This document shows, one piece after another, positions 52,572-61,730 of a stretch of DNA of 64,000 nucleotides. Each line of letters opens with the position of its first letter. Positions within the stretch are counted from its first letter, which is position 1. Origin of the DNA: JAEUIE01 sp047602475 (GTDB taxonomy: Bacteria; Planctomycetota; Planctomycetia; Gemmatales; HRBIN36); the NCBI GenBank assembly GCA_047602475.1, contig JASGHE010000001.1:62001-126000 (forward strand), in the 5' to 3' direction. The position numbers and the translations under genes were made by a program. The notes under the pieces were generated by a model. The model ran no database searches and had not been told where the DNA came from. It was given only the letters and a program-made list of their open reading frames with translations.

Positions 52572-54130
52572 CCATCTCTCGATGGCGCGCGCCACGAGAG
52601 GATGGTGCCACTCTGGTTGTCCCCGCCTGGCAGCATCTGCCTGATCTTATTGCCGAGAATCAACGCAACATTCAGCAATTCTCGCTGCGCTGGAAGGATC
52701 GTTCTCTTGCCGAGGTGCGGCAGCTAGCCTGGGACGGCCTTAACACTGAGCTTGCCCGGTGGGCCAGAGAACTTGGCTGGTCGTCACCCACATTAAAGCG
52801 GCCCCTGATCGTGACCGGTCACCAACCGGAACTCTTTCACCCCGGTGTATGGGCAAAGAACGTCGCCATCAGCAAGCTGGCCAAAGATCTGAACGGCAGC
52901 AGCTTTAACATCAACGTCGATTCCGACGTGGCCAAGAGCACCACCTTAAAAATACCGACCATCGATTCGGAAGGATACGACGAGACCTTTCGATTCTCTG
53001 ACGCCAAACCTCCGCTGCCCTACGAAGAATGGCAATGCGAGGATGAAGCCAGCTTCTCGCAACTGCCAGACCTCATTCAACCGGTTGTTAGCAAATGGCC
53101 CTGGCAACCGGTGCTGCCCTCTTTCTGGCATTCAGCAATCGAAGCGAAGCGATTCACCAAAAACCTTCCCGAACGATGGATCATCGCCCGACGAGCCTGG
53201 GAGAACGCTCATGACATCACGAACCACGAACTGACCATGAGCCGCTGGTGTCAGACAGAGTTCTTTGGCTGGTTAGTCAATCAGTTCGTCGCCGAACACG
53301 CCCGCTTTGCTTCGATCTACAACGAAGAACTGCATGCCTATCGCAAAGAACACCGAATTCGAAGCGTGAACCACCCGGTCGCAGATCTGCTCGTCACCAG
53401 CGACCTGATCGAACTCCCCTTCTGGGTCTGGCAAACCGGCACCACCCAACGAGGCCGTCTCTGTGCAAGAACCAAGCAAGGCCAATCCCAGTTGGTCTCT
53501 GTCATTGCCGGCAAAGAAACCGTTATCACTGAGAACTCAGCACTGAGCACTGAGCACTTGCTTCTTTGGAAGATCCGCCCCAAGGCCCTCATCACTTCGA
53601 TGATGTTCCGCCTCTTTCTTTCCGACCTATTCGTGCATGGCATCGGCGGGGCCATCTACGATGAATTGACCGATAGAATCTTCGCCAGATTCTGGAACGT
53701 TAAGCTACCAGGCTTTGCCATCGTCACAGCGACGATGCGATTGCCATGGCATCGGCAACCGGTAACAGAGGACGATCCTCGACAGTTGCGACAAACGCTC
53801 CGGTCGTTGTACTGGAACCCTGATCGATTCCTTACTTCATCAATCGACAGTGAGGCTCTTGATCTCAAAAAACAGAAGCAACATTTGATGACAACGACCG
53901 GTGAGCTAGAGAGGCTAAGTGAAAGGCATCATCAATACGAGCTGATTCGAACTCAATTGGCACCATACGTAGCCAATGAGCAGCATCGTATCGACGAAAC
54001 CCTGATCCTGACTTTGCATCAGCTCAAGCGTGATGAGCATCACTTCAGCCGGGAACACCCCTGGGTGCTTTACCCCGAACATGAACTGACCAGCCTGAGC
54101 CAGGCCTTCTCCTCTTCTTCTGGCTCCTGA
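52568..54130 (+). CDS. BshC-like protein (putative cysteine-adding enzyme of bacillithiol synthesis)
   Basis: 520 residues, not an obvious member of any well-known family. The N-terminal domain contains PLIVTGHQPELFHPGVWAKN, and the middle contains IRPKALITSMMFRLFLSDLF followed by FVHGIGGAIYDELTDRIFAR. Both pair with the VTGQQ-x-GL-x2-GPLY and VVTRPL-x6-P-x3-GPGE-x-YW blocks of BshC, with a helical, coiled C-terminus. This is a manual, distant match: the LF-x-PG and GIGG blocks keep glycines but differ from Firmicute BshC. Alternatively an unrelated Rossmann-like planctomycete protein. A repeat-derived insertion (ITENSALSTEHLLL, 53528-53559) and a short repeat at its stop codon were noted. 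Confidence 0.4.
   Translation: MTISRWRAPREDGATLVVPAWQHLPDLIAENQRNIQQFSLRWKDRSLAEVRQLAWDGLNTELARWARELGWSSPTLKRPLIVTGHQPELFHPGVWAKNVAISKLAKDLNGSSFNINVDSDVAKSTTLKIPTIDSEGYDETFRFSDAKPPLPYEEWQCEDEASFSQLPDLIQPVVSKWPWQPVLPSFWHSAIEAKRFTKNLPERWIIARRAWENAHDITNHELTMSRWCQTEFFGWLVNQFVAEHARFASIYNEELHAYRKEHRIRSVNHPVADLLVTSDLIELPFWVWQTGTTQRGRLCARTKQGQSQLVSVIAGKETVITENSALSTEHLLLWKIRPKALITSMMFRLFLSDLFVHGIGGAIYDELTDRIFARFWNVKLPGFAIVTATMRLPWHRQPVTEDDPRQLRQTLRSLYWNPDRFLTSSIDSEALDLKKQKQHLMTTTGELERLSERHHQYELIRTQLAPYVANEQHRIDETLILTLHQLKRDEHHFSREHPWVLYPEHELTSLSQAFSSSSGS
53528..53559. repeat. CACTGAG-type tandem repeat inside a coding region
   Basis: Units of CACTGAG/ACTCAG occur in tandem within the BshC-like gene and encode TENSALSTEHL. 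The stretch is low in complexity compared with its surroundings. Confidence 0.45.
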
Positions 54131-54143
54131 CTCCTGGCTCCTT
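54119..54143. repeat. CTGGCTCCTGACTCCTGGCT-type short repeat
   Basis: A 25-base run of near-tandem CTGGCTCCTGA units that contains the stop codon of the BshC-like gene. Similar to 3030-3060. Resembles short dispersed repeats seen in some bacterial genomes. Confidence 0.5.
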
Positions 54144-54145
54144 CA

Positions 54146-55320
54146 TTACCTGATCGAAGCAAAGTTGCGGAACGGCCAGTAGACCCAGATCGCCTGCCCT
54201 AAAAGCATGCGCTGCGGAACTTGCCCCCAATACCGGCTATCCTGACTGGCCAGACTGTTGTCGCCCAGCATGAAATACTCATCAGCATTAAACCGATCAC
54301 TGGGGTGTGTCGCATCTACCTTGGGATAGAACGCCGGCAGGCCCATGCCACCTGTGTTTTCACCCATCCTTACCCCTGAAGGGTAGTAGGGCAGCCAGGC
54401 GTTGCGGCGTATGGCGAAAAGATCGCCCTTGCCCGCCAGGTCACGGAACTCCTGCTTGGACACCGCCAATGCTTCGGGGCCAACAATAGCATCCATCAGT
54501 TGAGGATCTCGTGAGTAATAGATGTCTCGCCAGAGGCTGATCTTCCTGACGACAATATTCGCCTGATTCACACCAATAGAAGCTGGCATCATGTCAGCAA
54601 GCCTTGGTCCACGTTCCTCATCGCTGAGGTCGGCATATTCAATACCATCGCCGAAAATGAGTTTCGAACCAACCCAGAGCGTCAACCGTTGATCGAAGTT
54701 AGCGAATCGGACCAACTGCTTCGAACGACTATTAAGACTCGTGTTCGCTTCATGGGTGCTCACTTCTTTGCCATTCTTCAGCAACACCACGGTGCATTTG
54801 CCCGTTTCCAGATTGAATCGAGCCTCAGCTGTGATGACGCCTTTGTTAAGCTGCAGCACCAACTGCCCTTTGCTCTCTTGCACATCCACTTCCGCTTCGA
54901 TCATCAGATCGCCGACCCAATCGACCGCTGAGCGCTGAAACTGATCTTCGATGTGGTTGTAAGCCATGTAGTTGGTGATCAAATGGGGTCCATCGACAGG
55001 AGGATTGCCAAGGGGAATGCCCCCTGACTTTACCGGTTGGAACTGGTGCTGATAGCGCAGCCACTGCATGCCTTCAGCCTTCGATTTGCCTTCCCATATC
55101 TTGCCATGATCTACAGGGACCCAAGCCGCTGCTCCTGCGACGGGAGCTTCGAGCTTCTCGCTAAGTGGCTGCCACGACGTATTCAGCGGTGGATTAAAAT
55201 TCGGGTTGATCAGATCGTTGTTGTTGACAAGGCGCCGCATCCGCAACATCTTATCGGGGGCCTTATGAATGATCTTGAATTGCTCTTTGTCTCCTACTTT
55301 TTCGATTAGATAGACATCCC
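54146..55320 (-). CDS. lepB: Signal peptidase I, C-terminal part with beta-sandwich insertion (frameshifted)
   Basis: Continuation of lepB. GDVYLIEKVGDKEQFKII follows the N-terminal frame after removing one G from a G10 run. A segment of about 200 residues (DLMIEAEVDVQESKGQLVLQ to SIGVNQANIVVRKISLWRDI) has the alternating strand pattern of LamG/concanavalin-like sandwiches and is inserted before the last conserved box DEYFMLGDNSLASQDSRYWG, the substrate-pocket motif of SPase I. Ends with a C-terminal helix WVYWPFRNF. SPases normally have about 200-300 residues in total, so this is unusually long. Confidence 0.8.
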
Positions 55321-55883
55321 CCCCCCCAGATCGCCAGCTTCTCGCCAGGCAAACCCCAGAGGCGCTTGATGTAGTTGTAGGCTCCGAAATCTTTCTGCGG
55401 GCCCAGTGGATACTTGAAGACGACGCTATCATGCCGTCTCGGGCTGAACATGTCATAGACAGGCTTGAGTACCAGTACCTTGTCGCCGCCATCGACCGAC
55501 TCCGCCGGGTTGGAGATGACATACTGGCAGTTCTGGCAGCAGCCTTGCAGTCGGAGCATTTTCCTGCCGCCATCCTGCTGAACTTGCTCCAAACGCTCGC
55601 CGCCATTGGAGGCATTGACGGCATACTTCAGCCCGCAGCGTGGGCATTCCAGAAACATGTGGTCGCCCAGCAGTGTCGTCGCCATTGAGCCAGTGGGAAT
55701 GACATACGCCTCAGCCACGAAGGCCTTGAGCATCAGCACGAGGAAGACGACGAAGGAGATGGTTTCAAAGGTCTCTCGCCAACCGTCACGGACTTCTTCG
55801 TAGACGGGCTCGTCTTTCTTGGAAACAGCCATCGGATCGACGGGCTGAACAACATCAGTAGGCAGACTGCTACTCTCTGACAT
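55263..55883 (-). CDS. lepB: Signal peptidase I, N-terminal part with zinc ribbon (frameshifted)
   Basis: From ATG 55883 (GAGGAG upstream; TTG 55901 is the alternative). A membrane helix (FVVFLVLMLKAFVAEAYVIP) is followed by PTGSMATTLLGDH with the nucleophile serine, and NYIKRLWGLPGEKLAIWGG with the general-base lysine. Between them sit ECPRCGLKY and CCQNCQYVI, two Cys-x2-Cys knuckles of a zinc ribbon not found in E. coli LepB. The G10 tract at 55318-55327 (minus-strand G) shifts the frame by one. Removes signal peptides outside the membrane. Confidence 0.85.
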   Translation of the reverse strand: MSESSSLPTDVVQPVDPMAVSKKDEPVYEEVRDGWRETFETISFVVFLVLMLKAFVAEAYVIPTGSMATTLLGDHMFLECPRCGLKYAVNASNGGERLEQVQQDGGRKMLRLQGCCQNCQYVISNPAESVDGGDKVLVLKPVYDMFSPRRHDSVVFKYPLGPQKDFGAYNYIKRLWGLPGEKLAIWGGGCLSNRKSRRQRAIQDHS

Positions 55884-55917
55884 CGGTCTCTCCTCGCTCA
55901 ACTCCCCACTCTCAACT

Positions 55918-57747
55918 CTACTCCGACTCCAGCACCGCCAGGAACGCTTCCTGTGGTATCTCCACCGAACCCACCTGTTTCATTCGCTTCTTGCCCTTGG
56001 CCTGTTTAGCCCAGAGCTTCTTTTTTCGGCTGATATCACCGCCATAGCACTTGGCTGTGACGTTCTTCCGCATGGCTGTGATCGTTTCACGGGCAATGAT
56101 CTTCGAGCCAATCGCTGCCTGAATGGCGATCTCAAACTGGTGCCGATCGATCTCGCTGCGGAGCTTCTTGACCAGTGCCCTGCCCCGCCGATCAGCGAAG
56201 GCCCGGTGAACAATCGTCGAAAGCGCATCGACTGGATTACCATGTACCAGTACATCGAGCTTGACCAGATCAGCAGCGACGAAGCCAAGAATATCATAAT
56301 CCATGGTGCCGTAGCCATGCGTGACCGATTTCAGCCGATCATACAGATCGTAGATCACTTCTGCCAAGGGCATATCGAAGACGAGGATGGCACGCTTGGG
56401 GCTGAGGTACTCGGTACGGACATAGGTGCCCCGGCGTTCGGTACACATCTGCATCAGGTCGCCAATGTTCTCGCTCGGCAGAATGAAGCTGATGCGGACA
56501 ATCGGCTCACGGAACTCTTCAATCTGGCCACTGTCGGGCAAGGCCTGTGGATTATCCACAGTCATCGTCTCACCGGTCTTCTTGAGGATTTCGTAAGTGA
56601 CGTTCGGGGCGGTATGTACCAGTTCCAGGCCGCTGTCCCGTTCGATACGCTGTTGAATGATCTCACGGTGAAGCATACCGAGGAAGCCACAACGGAAACC
56701 AAACCCGAGGCCTTCGCTGGTCTCGGGGACGAAGGTGAAGCTGGAATCGTTCAGACTGAGCTTCTCAAGTGATTCACGCAGGTCTTCAAACTCGCTGCTG
56801 TCGATCGGATACAAACCGCTGAAGACCATCGGCTTCGGAGCTTTGTAGCCGGCCAATGGTGTTGCTGTCGGGTTAAGAGCTTCGGTGACGGTATCGCCGA
56901 TACGAACGTCACGCAGGTTTCTGATGTTGGCGGTGAAGTAGCCCACTTGGCCGCGCTGGAGGTGCTGGACGACTGTCGCCTTGGGGCGGAACTGGCCCAG
57001 TTCTTGAACGACATACTCCTGCGAACCAGCCATCATTTTGATCTTCTGGCCGGGCTTCAGTTCGCCTTCCATGATGCGGATGTAAACCACTGCACCCTTG
57101 TAGGAATCAAAGTGGCTGTTATAGACCAGGGCCTTGAGCGGTTCAGCAACGCTCACAACCGAGGCATCATTCTCACGGGTCACCTTGTTTGAGGGATCAG
57201 GAATGCGCTCAATAATTGCCTTGAAGAGTTCATCAATACCCAGGCCAGCCTTCGCTGAGACCTGAAGTACTTCTTCTCCGATAATGCCCAGCGAATGTTC
57301 CATTTCACTGATGACTTCATCGGTTCGGGCGTAGGGCAGATCAATCTTGTTGACGACTGGAATGATCGTCAGCCCTGCTTCGAGGGCAAGTAGAGCGTTA
57401 TGCACCGTCTGGGCCTGCACGCCCTGGAAGGCATCGACCAGCAGAATCGCTCCCTCACAGGCAGCCAGGCTACGGGAAACCTCGTAGTTGAAATCGACGT
57501 GGCCGGGGGTATCGATCAGGTTGAGTTCGTACTTCTGCCCGTTGTACTCGTAGAAGATCGTCACCGGGTGCATCTGGATGGTGATGCCCCGTTCCTGCTC
57601 CAGGTCCATGGCATCGAGCACCTGGTTATGGAAGTCACGCACACTGATGGCGTTGCACTTCAGCAGAAACTGGTCTGCGAGCGTGCTCTTACCATGATCA
57701 ATGTGGGCAATGATGCAGAAATTGCGAATCAGGTTCGGCGGGGTCAT
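55918..57747 (-). CDS. lepA: Elongation factor 4 (LepA)
   Basis: 609 residues from ATG 57747, where PPNLIRNFCIIAHIDHGKST gives the normal start; 51 further codons upstream in the frame are not native. G1 is AHIDHGKST, G3 DTPGHVDF, G4 NKIDL. Translational GTPase that back-translocates stalled ribosomes. The C-terminal KLWAKQAKGKKRMKQVG is the EF4-specific domain. Its gene follows lepB's start by 34 bases on the same strand (lepA then lepB order), the common lepA-lepB pairing in bacteria. Confidence 0.96.
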   Translation of the reverse strand: MTPPNLIRNFCIIAHIDHGKSTLADQFLLKCNAISVRDFHNQVLDAMDLEQERGITIQMHPVTIFYEYNGQKYELNLIDTPGHVDFNYEVSRSLAACEGAILLVDAFQGVQAQTVHNALLALEAGLTIIPVVNKIDLPYARTDEVISEMEHSLGIIGEEVLQVSAKAGLGIDELFKAIIERIPDPSNKVTRENDASVVSVAEPLKALVYNSHFDSYKGAVVYIRIMEGELKPGQKIKMMAGSQEYVVQELGQFRPKATVVQHLQRGQVGYFTANIRNLRDVRIGDTVTEALNPTATPLAGYKAPKPMVFSGLYPIDSSEFEDLRESLEKLSLNDSSFTFVPETSEGLGFGFRCGFLGMLHREIIQQRIERDSGLELVHTAPNVTYEILKKTGETMTVDNPQALPDSGQIEEFREPIVRISFILPSENIGDLMQMCTERRGTYVRTEYLSPKRAILVFDMPLAEVIYDLYDRLKSVTHGYGTMDYDILGFVAADLVKLDVLVHGNPVDALSTIVHRAFADRRGRALVKKLRSEIDRHQFEIAIQAAIGSKIIARETITAMRKNVTAKCYGGDISRKKKLWAKQAKGKKRMKQVGSVEIPQEAFLAVLESE

Positions 57748-57814
57748 AGGCCTCGTCGTGGATCGTCCTTCGTAGGGTACCGGGGAACGTCGTAACGTAT
57801 TTGAAGTATTATTC

Positions 57815-58264
57815 TTATGGTTCAGGGAGGGGTTGGGTAGGGCGACTTCCCAGGCGAGCGGCAGGGCGTCGGCCCACCGTGTTTCGGCTCTGCAATTCAA
57901 GCAACAGCTTCACCGCTTCCTGCCCCCTACCCGCCGGGACAAAGAGATGATCGTGATGATAGCCAGCCACGACGTTGCAACTAATTCCCGCCTTGGCGAG
58001 TACCCCTGAGACTGCAGCAGTCAGCCCGACTCCGGACAAATCTGAATACACTTCGAGGGTGATCCATTCGGCTTGGAAGATCATGTCTGACTCAATCTTT
58101 ACCGCTTGTGAAGAAGGAATAATCACAGTTATTCCTTCTCTTTCCCGAAACCAAAAGATGGCCTCCGGCGGAACTATATCACCATCCCCAAGTGAACAAA
58201 CAGAGTACTCACCATGGTTCAGGTAAGGCTGCAAATTCTGTAGTAGCCGGTTAAGCTCTGACAT
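57815..58264 (-). CDS. ACT-domain protein
   Basis: 149 residues from ATG 58264; the frame runs upstream but overlaps the next gene. Two ACT-like halves: EYSVCSLGDGDIVPPEAIFW with FREREGITVIIPSSQAVKI, and AEWITLEVYSDLSGVGLTAA with GVLAKAGISCNVVAGYHHDH. This resembles the CASTOR/ACT_7-type amino-acid-binding regulators. Tail is disordered and arginine/proline-rich. Ligand unknown. Confidence 0.7.
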   Translation of the reverse strand: MSELNRLLQNLQPYLNHGEYSVCSLGDGDIVPPEAIFWFREREGITVIIPSSQAVKIESDMIFQAEWITLEVYSDLSGVGLTAAVSGVLAKAGISCNVVAGYHHDHLFVPAGRGQEAVKLLLELQSRNTVGRRPAARLGSRPTQPLPEP

Positions 58265-58277
58265 ACCAGTTGGCACA

Positions 58278-59882
58278 CTATTTATCCTCTGCGATGCTCT
58301 GGCCAAGGAATCTCTGCGGCATCTCAAAAAGAATATCGTCGCCAACAGGCTTATCGAATAAGCCATGTCCCTTATCATCTATCCCATTCAGGCCAATGCT
58401 ATACAGGCGATATCCCTTCTCTGTTTTCTGATACACCGGCAGAGAGGTCCTGCCCAAGTCTTTCGGTATGTCAGTAAGATATACTGGCATCAACTCCACA
58501 AGCTTGGATGGGTAGCTGCCATTCTTACGACGAAACAACTCTAAGGCATACGCAATCGACCGAAATCGAAGATACATGAGATATCGTTGTTCGTTGTCGA
58601 AACCACCTTTTACCCGATCACCAAACATGACCATTATCAGCTCGGAGACAACTTCTCCTCGTTCTTTGGGGCTTTGCTGTTTGGTTGCTTCGACTTTTCT
58701 GGGGAGTGCAATTCGCTTGGCCAACAATTCAAGGTTCAAATCGCCACATACTGTCATGTAATGTTGGTCATTCTTAGTATTCAGATCTTTTGCGATACGA
58801 TCAAACCACTGATTGGTCGCTCGGAGCGCTTCGTCCCAGTCAACATTCTTGAGCAACTGATCTGCTTCCGTTTCCTCGATAAGCTCACGAGTCGCAGCAC
58901 CGCCAATACCGCCGGGGAAACGTTTGCCATGCTTGGCTGTCATGATTATGCTGTCGAGAAAACAGCAACGTCCGGCGAGAGAGAGGTTTTCGTGCATTCG
59001 CGGCAACGGCGTCAGGCCGTCAAGTGTTTGACGATATTCTTGAAGTACTTCCAGTGGTATATCGTGCATGGAAAAAAGCTCCATGTCGCCACGTATGGCG
59101 GTACACTCTATTCCATAGTCATTCATCAAAGTCAGTTCTTCACCTGGCCCATGCAATCGAGCTAATCGATGAGCTACAAGCATGTCTTGAATCGCTTGCT
59201 GCCATCGTTTCTCTTTTACATGTAACATTGCTCTACGGCAGTAGGCATCCTCCAGTTGAAGCATCTTGTAGCCATAGGCTCTGCTGGCAGAGGAGAGGCA
59301 ACGATACTCATCGAATTTCAAAAACTGCAATGGTGAATAACATCGTTTTCGTAGTGTCGCTTCACTAATCAATCTTAACGGCCTCTCATTCCGATCCAGC
59401 CAGGATGCAACTTTTGGATAATCCTTCCGAGACCACGGCTGTTGGGTCATGTAAAACGGCCCATTCTTGACTGTGGCATTAAAGTAGCCCTCATCTGAAC
59501 CTTTGAAAAAATCCCAAGGATGGATGTAGCATTCATCTTTCGTCACGCGCGGCGGATCACAACCGATTTCCTTGAAGAATGAATCCGGCAGCCTTTCGTC
59601 ACCATCCCATGCTCCAAACGCTTTGGTAAGAAGCACTGCCGCGTTGTTTGTTGGCGTTACCCTTTGCTTACAATGCCTGTTCCATGCCTCAACATAGTCA
59701 ATTTCCCCATCTCGCAAGACCGGTTCGACGAAATAGGTCGTTTCCTTGCTGATAGTGATCTTGGGTTTGTTCAGCGTTTTTCTGTCTGCATCCTGTTGCT
59801 TGCCAGCCTCCTGGCTGTTGACATTCGCCAGGCAAACGAAAGAGAAAAGAACCGTGAAGAGTATGTTCATTAGGTTTTTCAT
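58278..59882 (-). CDS. Secreted protein of unknown function
   Basis: 534 residues from ATG 59882 (an ATG four codons upstream also fits). Signal peptide MKNLMNILFTVLFSFVCLAN. Cysteine content is notable (ERCKQR-like, EIGCDPPRVTKDECYIHP, LRKRCYSPLQFL). Central helical region and PLVELMPVYL-like C-terminal motif (YPSKLVELMPVYLTDIPKDL) followed by GYRLYSIGLNGIDDKG, which resembles the tail of planctomycete DUF1570/secreted-type proteins that end in a strand describing a type II secretion pilin-like fold. No function is recognised. Confidence 0.5.
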   Translation of the reverse strand: MKNLMNILFTVLFSFVCLANVNSQEAGKQQDADRKTLNKPKITISKETTYFVEPVLRDGEIDYVEAWNRHCKQRVTPTNNAAVLLTKAFGAWDGDERLPDSFFKEIGCDPPRVTKDECYIHPWDFFKGSDEGYFNATVKNGPFYMTQQPWSRKDYPKVASWLDRNERPLRLISEATLRKRCYSPLQFLKFDEYRCLSSASRAYGYKMLQLEDAYCRRAMLHVKEKRWQQAIQDMLVAHRLARLHGPGEELTLMNDYGIECTAIRGDMELFSMHDIPLEVLQEYRQTLDGLTPLPRMHENLSLAGRCCFLDSIIMTAKHGKRFPGGIGGAATRELIEETEADQLLKNVDWDEALRATNQWFDRIAKDLNTKNDQHYMTVCGDLNLELLAKRIALPRKVEATKQQSPKERGEVVSELIMVMFGDRVKGGFDNEQRYLMYLRFRSIAYALELFRRKNGSYPSKLVELMPVYLTDIPKDLGRTSLPVYQKTEKGYRLYSIGLNGIDDKGHGLFDKPVGDDILFEMPQRFLGQSIAEDK

Positions 59883-59916
59883 ACTTCTCCTCACACGGAT
59901 TACTGACTGTAGCTGT

Positions 59917-61044
59917 CTACAACTGCGGTATCTCCACCCTCGCCCCGCCCTTCATCGCTGATTCATGGGCACATATCCCCACCATCGTCCAGTTGGCGCT
60001 CGTCGGGGCATCGGGGAAGGCTGGCTGCTTGCCCAGCACTGCCATCAGGAAGTTATGCACCAGGTGCGGATGGCTGCCACCGTGGCCGGCTCCCTGAAGA
60101 AAGCTGAGGTGGGTCGCATCGTGGATCGCTCCGGTGAACTTGCGGATGCCTTCGGGAAGTCTACCGGCAAAGTCAGGCACCTTTACCCGGCGGGGAATTT
60201 GGTGCTCAGGCAGACCACGCATGTGCAGCACCGGGTCTTCCCCTTCCACCTGCTGCCATTCGAAACTGACGTTGCTGGCCGTCACATCGAAACTCTCCCG
60301 GTATTGCCGGGCCGTATCGAACAGGCTGCGAGTCACTTCTGCCACCACGTCGCTGTCTTTGATCTTGAACGTAGCGCTTTCAACAGCAAACGGGCTGTTG
60401 TAATGCTTGATCAAATCTTTACTGATCCGCCCGGAGCCATGACAGACAACACTTTCAGCGTGGGCTGCCTTGCCCTTCTCGGGATCGCTGAGGATCGCCA
60501 GACACGGACTAACACAGTGAGTCGCATACCACATCGGTGGCAGCCCGGGCCAGTAGTTGGGCCAGCCGTGCATATCCTGCTGATGGCTGCCGCGCAGGAA
60601 CTGGATACGACCCAGCACACCCCGGTCGTACAAGTCCTTGGCAAAGAGATATTCCCGACTGTAAACGACAGTCTCCATCATCATGTAGGTCTTGCCCGAT
60701 TTCTTCTGGGCTTTGACGATCGCACGACACTCGTCGATGGAAACCCCCATTGGGACGGTACAGGCGACATGCTTGCCGGCATTGAGTGCTGCAATGGACT
60801 GCTTCGCATGATCCGGAATCGGACTGTTGATATGCACTGCATCGACGTTCGGATCTTCCAGCAGATCTTCAAAACTGTTGTACCGTCTGGCCACGCCAAA
60901 CTGGTTGCCACACGCTTCCAGCTCTGCCTTGTTACGACGGCAGATCGCATACATCTCCGCATCGGGATGATTCTGATAGATCGGAATAAACTCAGCGCCA
61001 AACCCCAGACCAACGATGGCTACCCGCACTTTCCCCGTTGCCAT
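59917..61044 (-). CDS. Gfo/Idh/MocA-family oxidoreductase
   Basis: 375 residues. Rossmann motif RVAIVGLGFGAEFIPIYQNH binds NAD(P); GKHVACTVPMGVSIDECRAI is the usual active-site EKP-like region, here TVP. The C-terminal half has the family's beta-sheet substrate domain. Substrate sugar or inositol derivative is unknown. ATG 61044 follows a 23-base gap to the divergent FkbM gene region. Confidence 0.9.
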   Translation of the reverse strand: MATGKVRVAIVGLGFGAEFIPIYQNHPDAEMYAICRRNKAELEACGNQFGVARRYNSFEDLLEDPNVDAVHINSPIPDHAKQSIAALNAGKHVACTVPMGVSIDECRAIVKAQKKSGKTYMMMETVVYSREYLFAKDLYDRGVLGRIQFLRGSHQQDMHGWPNYWPGLPPMWYATHCVSPCLAILSDPEKGKAAHAESVVCHGSGRISKDLIKHYNSPFAVESATFKIKDSDVVAEVTRSLFDTARQYRESFDVTASNVSFEWQQVEGEDPVLHMRGLPEHQIPRRVKVPDFAGRLPEGIRKFTGAIHDATHLSFLQGAGHGGSHPHLVHNFLMAVLGKQPAFPDAPTSANWTMVGICAHESAMKGGARVEIPQL

Positions 61045-61202
61045 GAATCTACTCCCTCACCGATTCGATAGAAGAGAAGCCTCTCGACCCAGGTTCTGAA
61101 GTTACCGACACGGTACCCACCATGCAAGAAGAAACTTCTCAGTGGTTCGTCCTGGCAGATCGCCCATTGCAGTGCTTTGGAACAGCCACTACATTGAGCA
61201 GG

Positions 61203-61730
61203 ATGAAACCGATCTCCACCCCCTGGCCTGCCGCTTTCTACCGTTCCCTGTTTCAGAACTGGCACGTGCGTGGCCACATGCGGCTGGGCACCTGGATGAG
61301 CAGGCTCTTCCCTTCCATGCGGAATGTGGAAGTGCCTCACCATCAGGGAAAACTCCATCTGGATCTAAGAGATCACGATCAACAACGCATCTTTCTTGAT
61401 GGCGGAGTAAAAGCTGAACCAAGTGAAGTAGCTCTCGTGCAAACCCTGGTAAAGCCGGGCAATATCGTGATGGATGTCGGCGCTCACATCGGCGTCTATT
61501 CCACCATGCTGGCAGAGTTGGTTGGCCCAACTGGCCTGGTGCTTGCCTATGAACCGCACCCTACGATGCTCTATCTCAACGCTACTCCGTACCAACAGCT
61601 AATAGTCAGGCCCTTTGCTGTTTCCGAGAAGGAAGGGGGCATCGGATTTGTTTCAGATCGATCCAGCGCCTCTCTCACATGTTTCAACCACCGACGCCTC
61701 TTCGAGCGATCTGAAGAGCGTTGCCCTTGA
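61203..61730 (+). CDS. FkbM-type methyltransferase, N-terminal part (frameshifted)
   Basis: From ATG 61203 with GAGCAGG just upstream; a frame back to 61122 adds only 27 non-native residues. IVMDVGAHIGVYSTMLAELV is the SAM-binding motif I of FkbM-type O-methyltransferases, and LVLAYEPHPTMLYLN motif II. After GFVSDRSSASL the frame is lost near 61675 and ends at 61730. A one-base insertion there joins it to the next piece. Confidence 0.8.
   Translation: MKPISTPWPAAFYRSLFQNWHVRGHMRLGTWMSRLFPSMRNVEVPHHQGKLHLDLRDHDQQRIFLDGGVKAEPSEVALVQTLVKPGNIVMDVGAHIGVYSTMLAELVGPTGLVLAYEPHPTMLYLNATPYQQLIVRPFAVSEKEGGIGFVSDRSSASLTCFNHRRLFERSEERCP

Noticed and set aside
59965..61071. 368-codon plus-strand ORF opposite the oxidoreductase
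   Set aside because: No domain pattern; the minus-strand frame has a clear Rossmann motif.
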